Positions 54,710-64,000 of a stretch of 64,000 bases of DNA are shown piece by piece. Below the pieces are notes generated by a model. The model saw nothing but the letters and a program-made list of their open reading frames with translations. It did not search any database and had not been told where the DNA came from. Source of the stretch: DATCDE01 sp038252405 (GTDB lineage Bacteria > Actinomycetota > Actinomycetes > Prado026); contig JBBSAJ010000006.1 of the NCBI GenBank assembly GCA_038252405.1, positions 38,599-102,598 on the forward strand. Reading direction: 5' to 3'. Both the position numbers and the translations under genes were made by a program. Position 1 is the first letter of the stretch; the number at the start of each line of letters is the position of its first letter.

Positions 54710-55786
54710 GTGAGCCACCCGCTGGGAGGCGTTGAGTACCCGAGGGACCTGGTCGAGTTCGCGGCCTGGTTCCCGGACGATGGCGCTTGCGCGGACTACC
54801 TCGCGTGGCTGCGGTGGGGTGACTTCGAGTTCGTCTGCGACTCGTGCGGGTCCATCGCGCACGGCTGGCGACGGCGCGACGGGCTCTCTTACGACTGCGG
54901 GGCGTGCGGCAGCAGGACGTCGGTGACGGCCGGGACCATCTTCGACCGGACTCGGGTCCCGTTGACCGTGTGGTTCCGGGCGGCTTGGGACTTCACGACC
55001 CGACCGAACGGCATCTCGGCGAGGAACCTGCAGCGCAGCGTCGGCCTCGGGTCGTACCAGACCGCGTGGATGATGCTGCACCGCTATCGCCGAGCCATGG
55101 TGCGTCCCGACCGGCGGAAGCTCTCGGGCGTCATCGAGGTCGACGAGTGCGTGGTCGGCGGCCGCAACAAGGCGGGCAAGCCCGGGCGATCCAAGGACGA
55201 GAACAAGATCCCCGTGATGGTGATGGCCGAGAACACCGGTAAGAGCCTCGCCGGAGGAACCGGGAAGGGGATGGGTCGGGTTCGCGCTGTCGTGCTCGAC
55301 GACTACTCGGCCGAGTCGTTCCGTGCCATCTTCCTCGCGAACATCGAGCTCGGGAGCACCGTCATCTCCGACGCGTTCCGCTCCAACAGCCCGGCGTTGG
55401 TGGACTTCCACCACATCCGGCAGAGCGCGAAGGGCTCACCGGTGCGGGCGCACCAGTTGTTCCCGGTCGTGTCCCGTGCGCAGGCGCAGCTCAAGCGTTG
55501 GACCCAAGGCACGCTGCAGGGGGCCGTGAGTCGCGAGCACCTGCCGGACTACCTCGCGGAGTTCGAGTTCAGGTTCAACCGCCGCTCGGCGAAGGCGCCG
55601 GGCTTGCTGTTCTACCGACTGCTCGAGCAGGCCGTCGTCACCGACCCGGTGACCTACCGGCAGATGAAGGCGTGCACGCTGAAGCAGCGGAAGAAGTCAC
55701 CGACCTCACCGCCGGGACCGCGCTCGGGCCCACGCAGCCTGGACCAACCGGACGCAGGTCACCCCTGGCGGCGCGTCGTGCGGTGA
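54710..55786 (+). CDS. IS1595-family transposase
   Basis: The 358-aa protein has an N-terminal zinc ribbon (FVCDSCGSIAHGW; YDCGACGSRTSVT), then a DDE-type core with VDECVVGGRNKAG and ISDAFRSNSPALVDFHHI. The catalytic residues DD/N-H of ISXO2-like transposases are visible. GTG 54710 follows a GTACCGTGGG; it is 70 bp inside the left end. Confidence 0.92.
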   Translation: MSHPLGGVEYPRDLVEFAAWFPDDGACADYLAWLRWGDFEFVCDSCGSIAHGWRRRDGLSYDCGACGSRTSVTAGTIFDRTRVPLTVWFRAAWDFTTRPNGISARNLQRSVGLGSYQTAWMMLHRYRRAMVRPDRRKLSGVIEVDECVVGGRNKAGKPGRSKDENKIPVMVMAENTGKSLAGGTGKGMGRVRAVVLDDYSAESFRAIFLANIELGSTVISDAFRSNSPALVDFHHIRQSAKGSPVRAHQLFPVVSRAQAQLKRWTQGTLQGAVSREHLPDYLAEFEFRFNRRSAKAPGLLFYRLLEQAVVTDPVTYRQMKACTLKQRKKSPTSPPGPRSGPRSLDQPDAGHPWRRVVR

Positions 55787-55800
55787 GGTCGGCCGCAGGC

Positions 55801-56217
55801 TCAGGGGATGACCGGCGGGCCGCTCGGAACGCTGGTCACTCCACGCATCCCACCCAGCGAGACCTGCTGCCCGTCCAGCGTGACGCCGAAGCTGTCGTAC
55901 GTGCCATTTCCGCCAGTCCAGCAGAAGCTCGCGAGGGTGGCGGCTGGCAGTTCGGGGAACGCGCCGTTCGCCGGCTGGAAGCCGGGACCCTGCTTCATCC
56001 CGCGCAGCTCTCCGACGGTCGTGAGCGGACCAAAGGACACGACCTGCGCACCCAGCGCCTTCTCACACATCTGCTGAGCCGTCGGCGCGACCTCCGCAGA
56101 GATCGTGCGAGCGGAGCCACCACTGGTCGGGGTCGACGACCCGGAGCCCGGCGACGAGCAGGCAGCGAGCAGCGAACTGCCCAGGACGAGTGCAAGTGGT
56201 GTCGTGATCGTTCTCAT
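55801..56217 (-). CDS. Small lipoprotein inside the IS
   Basis: The 138-aa product has a signal peptide with lipobox LLAACSS and then a low-complexity Ser/Gly/Thr linker and a small globular part with two cysteines (MCEKAL; FCWTGGNGTYDSFGV). It resembles DUF3558-like or other actinobacterial secreted lipoproteins but I do not assign a family. It lies 14 bp after the transposase, convergent with it, and inside the terminal repeats, so it travels with the element. Confidence 0.7.
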   Translation of the reverse strand: MRTITTPLALVLGSSLLAACSSPGSGSSTPTSGGSARTISAEVAPTAQQMCEKALGAQVVSFGPLTTVGELRGMKQGPGFQPANGAFPELPAATLASFCWTGGNGTYDSFGVTLDGQQVSLGGMRGVTSVPSGPPVIP

Positions 56218-56308
56218 AGCTGCCACCGTTCCTCTAGGACGCAGGGTAGGCCTGGCCGGTTCCTCCCCTCTCACCCCAGCATCGGAACTCACCCCGAGAT
56301 CCGCAATG

Positions 56309-56338
56309 AACCACCGCCACCAGATGGAGAGGTCATTC
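56309..56338. repeat. Right terminal inverted repeat of the IS
   Basis: AGATGGAGAGGTCATTC ends at 56338. It is the complement of the left end over 17 bases and, with five mismatches, over 30. Confidence 0.75.
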
Positions 56339-56398
56339 GGATGATCATGGTCGCCACTTGGGGATTGAGGCCTGACCTATGTCACCTCTCTGCGACGG

Positions 56399-57169
56399 TC
56401 AGCCCCGGGCGAGCACCGAGCCGACCAGGGCGGGCAGCGCCTCGGCGAGCGGCTCGTGCACCACGACGTCGGCGAGCGCGTCGTAGGGCGTGGCCTCGGC
56501 ATTCATGATCAGCAGCCGGGCGCCCGCCCCGACGGCGACGTCGCACAGCGAGGCCACCGGCTGCACCTGCAGCGAGCTGCCGGCCACGAGCAGCAGGTCG
56601 CAGGCCCGGGCCGCGCTCGCCGCCGCCCACCAGACCTGCGGGTCCAAAGCCTGCCCGAACGAGATCGTCGCCGACTTCAGCAGGCCGCCGCACAGCTCGC
56701 AGGGCGGGTCGGGCTCCCCGGCGGCGACTCGCGCCAGGACGACCTGCATGGGCGAGCGCGCACCGCAGCTCAGGCAGCGGGCGACGTGCAAGGTGCCGTG
56801 CACCTCGATCACCCGCTCGGGGCTGGAGCCGGCCGCCTGGTGCAGCCCGTCGATGTTCTGGGTGACGAGCGGGCCCATCCGACCGGACCGCTCCAGCTCG
56901 ACCAACGCCCGGTGCCCGGTGTTCGGCTGCGCCGTCCAGGCCGCGTGCTCGGCCCGGTCCCGCCACGACCGCCGGCGCAGCTCCGGGTCGGTCAGGTAGG
57001 CCTGCAGGGTGAACATCCGCTCGGCGGCCGGGTTCTTGGTCCAGACCCCGTTCGGCCCGCGGAAGTCCGGGATGCCCGAGTCGGTCGAGATGCCGGCGCC
57101 GGTCAGCACGGTCACGAGGTCGGCCGCGGCGACCTGCCGGGCCGCCCGCTCGAGCTGGTCCAGGGCCAC
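56399..57169 (-). CDS. Sir2 NAD-dependent deacylase
   Basis: The 256-aa enzyme has the sirtuin motifs GAGISTDSGIPDFR, TQNIDGLHQ, catalytic histidine in VHGTL and the zinc cysteines CLSC and CELC. It removes acyl groups from lysines using NAD. GTG 57169 is chosen over ATG 57226 because the latter would overlap the divergent SDR start. Confidence 0.92.
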   Translation of the reverse strand: MALDQLERAARQVAAADLVTVLTGAGISTDSGIPDFRGPNGVWTKNPAAERMFTLQAYLTDPELRRRSWRDRAEHAAWTAQPNTGHRALVELERSGRMGPLVTQNIDGLHQAAGSSPERVIEVHGTLHVARCLSCGARSPMQVVLARVAAGEPDPPCELCGGLLKSATISFGQALDPQVWWAAASAARACDLLLVAGSSLQVQPVASLCDVAVGAGARLLIMNAEATPYDALADVVVHEPLAEALPALVGSVLARG

Positions 57170-57224
57170 CCTGTGACGGTAGCCGCTGCTACGGTCGCAC
57201 GCAGCCGACGCAACGGGGTGACGC

Positions 57225-57995
57225 ATGGATCTGGGGCTGGACGGGCGCGTCTACATCGTCACGGGGGCCAGCCGCGGGCTCGGCCGGGCCACCGCGGAGG
57301 CGCTCGTGGCCGAGGGGGCGAAGGTCGTGGTCACCGGGCGGGACCCGGCCACGATCGCCGTGGCCGCGGCGCAGATCGCGGCGCTCGGGCCGACTGCGGA
57401 CTGTGCTCTCGGCGTCGCCGCGGACAATGCCGACCCGGACGCCGGCGAGCGGCTGGTCGCGGCCGCCATGGCGCGCTACGAACGGCTCGACGGGGCGCTG
57501 GTCAGCGTCGGCGGCCCGGTCCCCGGCCCGGCCCTGTCACTCAACGAGGGCCAGTGGACCGAGGCCTTCTCGACCCTCTTCCTCGGTGCGCTGCGGGTGG
57601 CCCGCGCCGTCGTCGAGGGCCTCGGCCCGGACGGCGGGTCACTCGCGTTCGTGCTGTCGTCGTCGGTCCGGCAGCCGATCCTCGGCCTGGGTGCGTCGAA
57701 CGGGTTGCGGCCGGGCCTGGCCATGGTGGCCAAGGAGCTGGCGACCGAGCTGGGTCCCCGCGGGATCCGGGTGAACGGGCTGGTCCCCGGCCGGATCGGC
57801 ACCGAGCGGCTGCGGCAGCTGGACGCCGGTCGCAAGGCGGCCGACCTGGCCAGCACCCGTCGGAGCATCCCGCTCGGCCGGGACGGGCGGCCGGAGGAGT
57901 TCGGCCGGGTCGCCGCGTTCGTGCTCTCCCCTGCGGCCGGCTATCTGACCGGGGTGATGCTTCCGGTGGACGGCGGGATGCTCAAGGCGCTGTAG
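57225..57995 (+). CDS. SDR-family protein lacking the catalytic Tyr-Lys pair
   Basis: The 256-aa SDR has an intact cofactor motif TGASRGLGRATAEAL and a serine (SSSVRQP), but the YxxxK site is replaced by SNGLR: Tyr is Ser and Lys is Arg. A related subfamily with the same change exists in bacteria. It may bind NADP(H) without classical dehydrogenase chemistry. The ATG is 55 bp from the divergent Sir2 start. Confidence 0.85.
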   Translation: MDLGLDGRVYIVTGASRGLGRATAEALVAEGAKVVVTGRDPATIAVAAAQIAALGPTADCALGVAADNADPDAGERLVAAAMARYERLDGALVSVGGPVPGPALSLNEGQWTEAFSTLFLGALRVARAVVEGLGPDGGSLAFVLSSSVRQPILGLGASNGLRPGLAMVAKELATELGPRGIRVNGLVPGRIGTERLRQLDAGRKAADLASTRRSIPLGRDGRPEEFGRVAAFVLSPAAGYLTGVMLPVDGGMLKAL

Positions 57996-57998
57996 CCG

Positions 57999-59888
57999 TC
58001 AGGACTCCACGAGCGTGCCGTCGGCCTGCCGCTCGAACTGGGTCCGGTACAAGTCGGCGTACAGGCCCCCATGGGCCAGCAGGGTGCTGTGGTCGCCGCG
58101 CTCCACGATCCGACCGGCGTCCACGACCAGGATCTCGTCGGCGTCCCTGACCGTGGACAGCCGGTGCGCGATGACGATCGAGGTGCGCCCCTCGAGCGCG
58201 GTGGCCAGCGCGCGCTGGACGGCCGCCTCCGACTCGCTGTCCAGGTGCGCCGTGGCCTCGTCCAGGACGACGATCCGCGGCGCCTTCAGCAACAGCCGGG
58301 CGATGGCCAGCCGCTGCTTCTCCCCGCCGGACAGCCGGTACCCGCGGTCCCCGACCATCGTGTCCAGGCCGTCCGGCAGCGCGGTGACCAGGTCCCAGAT
58401 CTGGGCCGCCCGGCAGGCTTGCACCAGCTCGTCCTCGGTGGCGTTCGGCTGCGCGTACAGCAGGTTGGCCCGGATCGTGTCGTGGAACATGTGGGCGTCC
58501 TGGGTGACCACGCCGATCGCGCGGTGCAGGGAGTCCTGGGTGACCTCGCGCACGTCGTGGCCGCCCACCCGCACGGTGCCGGAGGTGACGTCGTACAGGC
58601 GGGACACCAACGCGGTGATGGTGGTCTTGCCGGCCCCGGAGGGTCCGACGAGGGCCACCATCCGCCCCGCCGGCACGGTGAAGGTCACGCCGGCCAGCAC
58701 GTGCTGGGACGGCGTGGCGTCGAGCACCGCGACCGACTCGAGCGAGGCCAGGGAGACCTCGTCGGCGGAGGGATAGCGGAACATGACGCCGTCGAACTCG
58801 ACGGTGTCCGCGTCCTCGGGGAGGTCGGTGGCCCCGGGCCGGTCGTCGACCATCGGCGGCAGGTCCAGCACCTCGAAGACCCGCTCGAAGGACACCAGCG
58901 CGGTCATGATGTCGACCTGGACGTTGGACAAGGCGGTGAGCGGTCCGTACAGCCGGGTGAGGTAGGCGGCCAGCGCCACCAGCGTGCCGACCCCCAGCGT
59001 GCCGTGCACGGCCATCACGCCGCCGAACCCGTAGACGATCGCTGTGGCCAGCGCCGCGACGAGGGTGAGCGAGGTGAACAGCACCCGGCCGTACATGGCC
59101 TGCACCACGCCGATGTCACGGACCCGGGCCGCCTTCCCGCCGAACCCGCGGACCTCATCGCCCGGCCGGCCGAAGATCTTGACGAGCAGCGCCCCGGAGA
59201 CGTTGAACCGCTCGGTCATGGTCTGGCTCATGGCGGCGTTGAGCTGCATCGACTCGCGGCTGATCTCGGCGAGGCGGCGTCCGATCCAGCGGGCCGGGAG
59301 CACGAACAGCGGGAGCAGCAGCAGCGCCACCACAGTGATCTGCCAGGACAGGAAGAGCATGGTGGCCAGCACCAGCACGAGCGTGATCACGTTGGACACC
59401 ACCGACGACAGCGTCGAGGTGAACGCCTGCTGCGCCCCGATGACGTCGCTGTTCAGCCGGCTGACCAGGGAGCCGGTCTGGGTGCGGGTGAAGAACGCCA
59501 CCGGCATCCGCTGCACGTGCTCGAACACCCGCGTGCGCAGGTCGTAGATCAGCCCCTCGCCCACCCGGGCGGAGAACCAGCGGCCGATCAGGCCGGACAC
59601 CGCGTCGATGACGGCGAGCACCGCCACGGCGACGGCCGCGCCGATCACGACGGACGTGCTGGGGCTCGCACTGCCGAGGTTGTCGATGATCCGCTTGAAC
59701 AGCAGCGGGGTCAGGACGACGACGAACGAGGACACCACGACGGTGGCGAGGAAGAGCGCGATGTCCAGCCGGTACGGCCGGGCGAACGCGACGATGCGGC
59801 GGGCCGTCCCCGGGGTCAGCCGACGCTTGACGTCGCCGTCCCGGGTGAACGACCGGTAGGCCTGCCACGGGCCGTGCCCCATCGACAT
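57999..59888 (-). CDS. ABC exporter, fused permease-ATPase
   Basis: The 629-aa half-transporter has six membrane helices (about residues 40-330), then an ATPase domain with GPSGAGKT, LSGGEKQR and IVVLDEATAHLD. It belongs to the MsbA/multidrug type. ATG 59888 is taken from GAGG 8 bases upstream; ATG 59882 is equally possible. The substrate is unknown. Confidence 0.88.
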   Translation of the reverse strand: MSMGHGPWQAYRSFTRDGDVKRRLTPGTARRIVAFARPYRLDIALFLATVVVSSFVVVLTPLLFKRIIDNLGSASPSTSVVIGAAVAVAVLAVIDAVSGLIGRWFSARVGEGLIYDLRTRVFEHVQRMPVAFFTRTQTGSLVSRLNSDVIGAQQAFTSTLSSVVSNVITLVLVLATMLFLSWQITVVALLLLPLFVLPARWIGRRLAEISRESMQLNAAMSQTMTERFNVSGALLVKIFGRPGDEVRGFGGKAARVRDIGVVQAMYGRVLFTSLTLVAALATAIVYGFGGVMAVHGTLGVGTLVALAAYLTRLYGPLTALSNVQVDIMTALVSFERVFEVLDLPPMVDDRPGATDLPEDADTVEFDGVMFRYPSADEVSLASLESVAVLDATPSQHVLAGVTFTVPAGRMVALVGPSGAGKTTITALVSRLYDVTSGTVRVGGHDVREVTQDSLHRAIGVVTQDAHMFHDTIRANLLYAQPNATEDELVQACRAAQIWDLVTALPDGLDTMVGDRGYRLSGGEKQRLAIARLLLKAPRIVVLDEATAHLDSESEAAVQRALATALEGRTSIVIAHRLSTVRDADEILVVDAGRIVERGDHSTLLAHGGLYADLYRTQFERQADGTLVES

Positions 59889-59970
59889 TGCGGGTGCCTC
59901 GCGTTCCTCGTCCGTTCCTCGGTCAGCGACGCAACGCGTCACCTGGGGCCTGCTGTTCCAGCGTTCGCCC

Positions 59971-60786
59971 TCAGCCGATCCCAGTCGCCGCTCTCAGCGC
60001 CCGCAGCCGGAGTCCCTGGGCGGCGCGTTCGGCGGCCAGCTGGGCCGGGTAGTCGTTCCTCGCGGCCTGCTGGAGCAGTGCCTTGGTCTCCGCGACGGCC
60101 CCCGCGGGTGCGCTGAGCAGCGCCCGCGCCAGGTCGTTGACCGCGTCGTCGAGATCCTCACGCGGGACAGCGAGGTTGACCAACCCGGTCCGGGCGGCTT
60201 CCTCGGCGCCGACCCAGCGCCCGGTGGCGCAGATCTCCAGGGCCCGCGAGTAGCCGATGGCGGCCACCAGCGGATGGGTCCCGGTGAGGTCCGGGACCAG
60301 CCCGAGGGAGGGCTCCCGCATGGCGAACAGCGCGTCGTCCGCGGCCACCCGCAGGTCACACGCGAGGGCCAGCTGAAACCCGGCGCCGACGGCGTGCCCC
60401 TGGACGGCCGCGATGCTGACGAACGACGGGTCGCGCAGCCAGGAGAACGCCTGCTGGTAGGTCTCGACCAACGCATCGAGGTCGGCCGGCGGGAGCCCGG
60501 CCATCTCGTGGAAGGTCAGCTCCCCCGGGATGCCCTCGGGGGTGGTCATCCGCAGGTCGAGGCCGGCCGAGAACGTCTGGCCCTCGGCCCGCACCACCAC
60601 CACCCGGACCCGTCCGACCAGGGCCGAGCCGACCTCCGCGAGGGTGCGCCACAACAGCGGCGTCTGCGCGTTGCGCTTGTCCGGTCGGTCCAGCGTGAGG
60701 GTTGCCACGCCGTCGCTGGTCTCGACCCGAAGGCACGCCTCAGCGAGCCGCTCCGGGGACGGCAGCCGGCCGGCTTCCACGTCCAT
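59971..60786 (-). CDS. Enoyl-CoA hydratase/isomerase family protein
   Basis: The 271-aa crotonase-fold protein has the motif VQGHAVGAGFQLALACDLRVAA and the FSAGLDLR loop. One expected catalytic glutamate can be placed in MREPSLGLVPD. It may act in fatty acid oxidation. It stands alone on this strand with no beta-oxidation neighbours. Confidence 0.85.
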   Translation of the reverse strand: MDVEAGRLPSPERLAEACLRVETSDGVATLTLDRPDKRNAQTPLLWRTLAEVGSALVGRVRVVVVRAEGQTFSAGLDLRMTTPEGIPGELTFHEMAGLPPADLDALVETYQQAFSWLRDPSFVSIAAVQGHAVGAGFQLALACDLRVAADDALFAMREPSLGLVPDLTGTHPLVAAIGYSRALEICATGRWVGAEEAARTGLVNLAVPREDLDDAVNDLARALLSAPAGAVAETKALLQQAARNDYPAQLAAERAAQGLRLRALRAATGIG

Positions 60787-60864
60787 GCCCCACCCCGCTC
60801 CCGACGGTCATGACGCCGTCGAGACCGACCCTAACCCGCCCCGGTCGGCTCGCTCGCGCGGGCG

Positions 60865-61077
60865 CTACTTCTTGCCCTTGCCCCTGGTCGCCCCGCCCCG
60901 CCCGCGCAGCGTCGTCTCCGACTCGGTCAGGATCCGGTGCACGAAACCGTAGGAGCGCCCGGTCGACTCGGCCAGCGCCCGGATGCTCGTGCCGCCCTCG
61001 TACTTCTTCTTCAGCTCAGCAGCCAGCTTGTCGCGTTCGGCCCCGGTCACCCGGCGGCCCTTACCCAGGTCGGCCAC
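60865..61077 (-). CDS. Small helix-turn-helix protein
   Basis: The 70-aa protein has an HTH (TSIRALAESTGRSYGFVHRIL) followed by a basic tail TLRGRGGATRGKGKK. Proteins of this form are conserved in Actinobacteria without an assigned function. GTG 61077 follows GAGGAGG. The basic tail suggests DNA binding. Confidence 0.8.
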   Translation of the reverse strand: MADLGKGRRVTGAERDKLAAELKKKYEGGTSIRALAESTGRSYGFVHRILTESETTLRGRGGATRGKGKK

Positions 61078-61196
61078 GCGTGCCTCCTCTGACGTGTCGG
61101 TTCGGACGTGTCGGTCGAACCCATGATCACTCAACCACGCCGAAACGCCCACCGGAAGACCCCGGACGGCCCGTGCTTTCGCTGGCCGGACTGCTA

Positions 61197-62795
<1,599 letters not shown>

Positions 62796-62930
62796 GCGAG
62801 CCTCTCGCAGGGGCAGAAGGGACGGCGGGCGCGGAGTCGGCCGTCGTCAGGGCTCGCAGCGCAGCACCTGGATATCCTACTAGCAGGCGAACGCCGGGCC
62901 TTCGGCGTCGTCAGTGCGGAAGGCTCGGCC

Positions 62931-63818
62931 ATGGAGTTCGACGACCAGAACGTCGATGTCAGCGGAGTCGACGACCGGCGGGGGCGCACCGGCGGGCTCG
63001 GCCGCGGCCCCATGGTGGCCGGGGGCGGCGGCATCGTGGCCGTCATCGTGACCGTGCTCATCCTGCTGCTCGGCGGGGGCGGCGGATCACTGCCCCCGAC
63101 GGGTGCGCTCGACCAGGGCACCGGCACGTCGTCCGGAGTGGTGTCGGACCTCAAGACGCGGTGCAACACGGCGGGGGCGATCGACACCTACGATGACTGC
63201 TACCTGGTCAAGGTCTACAACGAGACCAACGAGGTGTGGGGGGCCGAGTTCGCCCGGCTCGGTGAGTCGTTCCGCCAGCCGACGTTGACGTTCTACGACG
63301 GGTACGCGCAGACCTCGTGCGGCTCGGCCAGCGCGCAGGTGGGGCCCTTCTACTGCCCGGCTGACGAGCACATCTACATCGACATCGGCTTCCTCAGCCA
63401 GCTGCAGGAGCAGGTCGGGGCGCAGGGCAGGTACGCGCAGGCGTACATCCTGGCGCACGAGTACGGCCACCACGTGCAGTCCGTTCTCGGGATCGAGTCG
63501 CAGGTGCGCAGTGCGCAGCGGGCCAACCCCTCGCAGGCGAACGCGCTGTCGGTCCAGATGGAGCTGCAGGCCGACTGCCTGGCCGGCGTCTGGGGCAACC
63601 TGGCCAACGCTGCCGGGAACGTGACGATCTCCGCCACCGAGGCGACCCAGGCGCAGAGCGCTGCGGCCGCCGTCGGTGACGACCGTTTGCAGGCGCAGTC
63701 CGGTGGCCCGGTGAACCCGGAGACCTGGACGCACGGGTCGGCCAAGCAGCGGCAGACCTGGTACACGACCGGTTACCGAAGCGGAGACATCAACCGCTGC
63801 AACACCTTCTCGTCCTGA
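62931..63818 (+). CDS. Membrane-anchored neutral zinc metallopeptidase
   Basis: The 295-aa protein has an N-terminal membrane helix (about residues 34-49) and a metal motif HEYGHH (His176, Glu177, His180), plus MELQADCLAGVWGN. It is like the YpfJ family. ATG 62931 is chosen by the family N-terminus MEFDD. Its long upstream frame is a shadow. Confidence 0.88.
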   Translation: MEFDDQNVDVSGVDDRRGRTGGLGRGPMVAGGGGIVAVIVTVLILLLGGGGGSLPPTGALDQGTGTSSGVVSDLKTRCNTAGAIDTYDDCYLVKVYNETNEVWGAEFARLGESFRQPTLTFYDGYAQTSCGSASAQVGPFYCPADEHIYIDIGFLSQLQEQVGAQGRYAQAYILAHEYGHHVQSVLGIESQVRSAQRANPSQANALSVQMELQADCLAGVWGNLANAAGNVTISATEATQAQSAAAAVGDDRLQAQSGGPVNPETWTHGSAKQRQTWYTTGYRSGDINRCNTFSS

Positions 63819-63890
63819 CCACTGGAGGCTGTCGGTGGGCTGGGGTGGTGTATCGTACGGGTGTCTTGTCTCGCAGATGGGGGTGACTTT

Positions 63891-64000
63891 TCAGAACGTG
63901 AAGCCGGCGTCTTCGCGCTGCTTTCGTGCGGGGCGGCGTCGGTAGTCAGTGGGGTGAGAGTTGCGGTCGGCCCAGATGTGGGCGTTGGCCTCGTTGCGCC
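63891..64000 (-). CDS. C-terminal end of an unidentified protein (partial)
   Basis: On the minus strand the last 35 codons are open to the window edge and end ARKQREDAGFTF. The segment is rich in Arg, Asn and Asp (HIWADRNSHPTDYRRRP). I do not recognise the family. The rest lies to the right of the window. Confidence 0.4.
   Translation of the reverse strand, partial: RNEANAHIWADRNSHPTDYRRRPARKQREDAGFTF

Larger units (their letters stand above)
54640..56338. mobile_element. IS1595-family element with a lipoprotein passenger gene
   Basis: The element is about 1.7 kb. Terminal inverted repeats start GAATGACCTCTCCATCT at 54640 and end with its complement at 56338; 25 of 30 bases match between the ends. 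Inside are the transposase (54710-55786) and a minus-strand lipoprotein gene (55801-56217). The flanks share only GGAT on each side, not the usual 8-bp duplication. The length and passenger suit the ISNwi1-type branch of IS1595. Confidence 0.75.

Overview
The window is GC-rich (codon third positions are almost all G or C), with many GTG starts, ATGA/GTGA gene overlaps and families typical of Actinobacteria: DUF3099, an InhA-type FabI next to FabG, WS/DGAT acyltransferase, GH15 trehalase-like enzyme, Kdp with KdpF, and CsoR. I read it as a chromosomal piece of a free-living actinobacterium; the order cannot be fixed from this sequence. No rRNA, tRNA or CRISPR array was seen. No gap between genes exceeds 300 bases.

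Layout. 1-2.6 kb: the end of a nitrate reductase operon (narH end, narJ, narI), then a frame-broken TDT-family transporter. 2.6-6.2 kb: a divergent sulfur/thiol-redox module, with CcdA plus a redoxin-rhodanese fusion on the minus strand and two rhodaneses plus a TSUP exporter on the plus strand. The shared control region holds CsoR/CstR-like palindromes. 6.2-8 kb: an Lrp/AsnC regulator divergent from a Cys/Met-metabolism PLP enzyme. 8-10.7 kb: a zinc ABC importer (znuACB) behind a good Zur box. 10.6-18.8 kb: the complete Kdp potassium system in the order small ORF-kdpF-A-B-C-D-E. 19-24 kb: a CtpF-like P-type ATPase, a tandem universal stress protein and small stress or membrane genes. 24-29.4 kb: anchored and lipid-related proteins.

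29.5-33.9 kb: a copper efflux operon (csoR-copZ-33-aa membrane ORF-copA) and an RNA methyltransferase/phosphatase pair. 34-49 kb is mostly housekeeping: lytic transglycosylase, SPFH/NfeD pair, serB, SixA, a K+ channel with TrkA domains, nitronate monooxygenase-like protein, fabI/fabG, tldD/tldE and dodecin. 49-52.7 kb: moaA, SURF1 and GH15. 52.7-56.4 kb is the only clearly accessory stretch: a HipBA toxin-antitoxin pair with a palindromic operator, and an IS1595-family element that carries a lipoprotein gene between its terminal repeats. 56.4-64 kb: Sir2, an SDR lacking its catalytic Tyr/Lys, an ABC exporter, enoyl-CoA hydratase, a small HTH protein, an ABC-F ATPase, a zinc metallopeptidase and the end of an unidentified gene.

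The most unusual structure is a dispersed palindromic repeat. Four full copies (29416, 39442, 42673, 48238; 108-146 bp, each with perfect 17-27 bp outer inverted repeats) sit between convergent genes, and one half-copy (33874) sits between divergent genes. Each full copy behaves like two REP-like units in opposite orientation. In two cases the repeat supplies the stop codon of the neighbouring gene.
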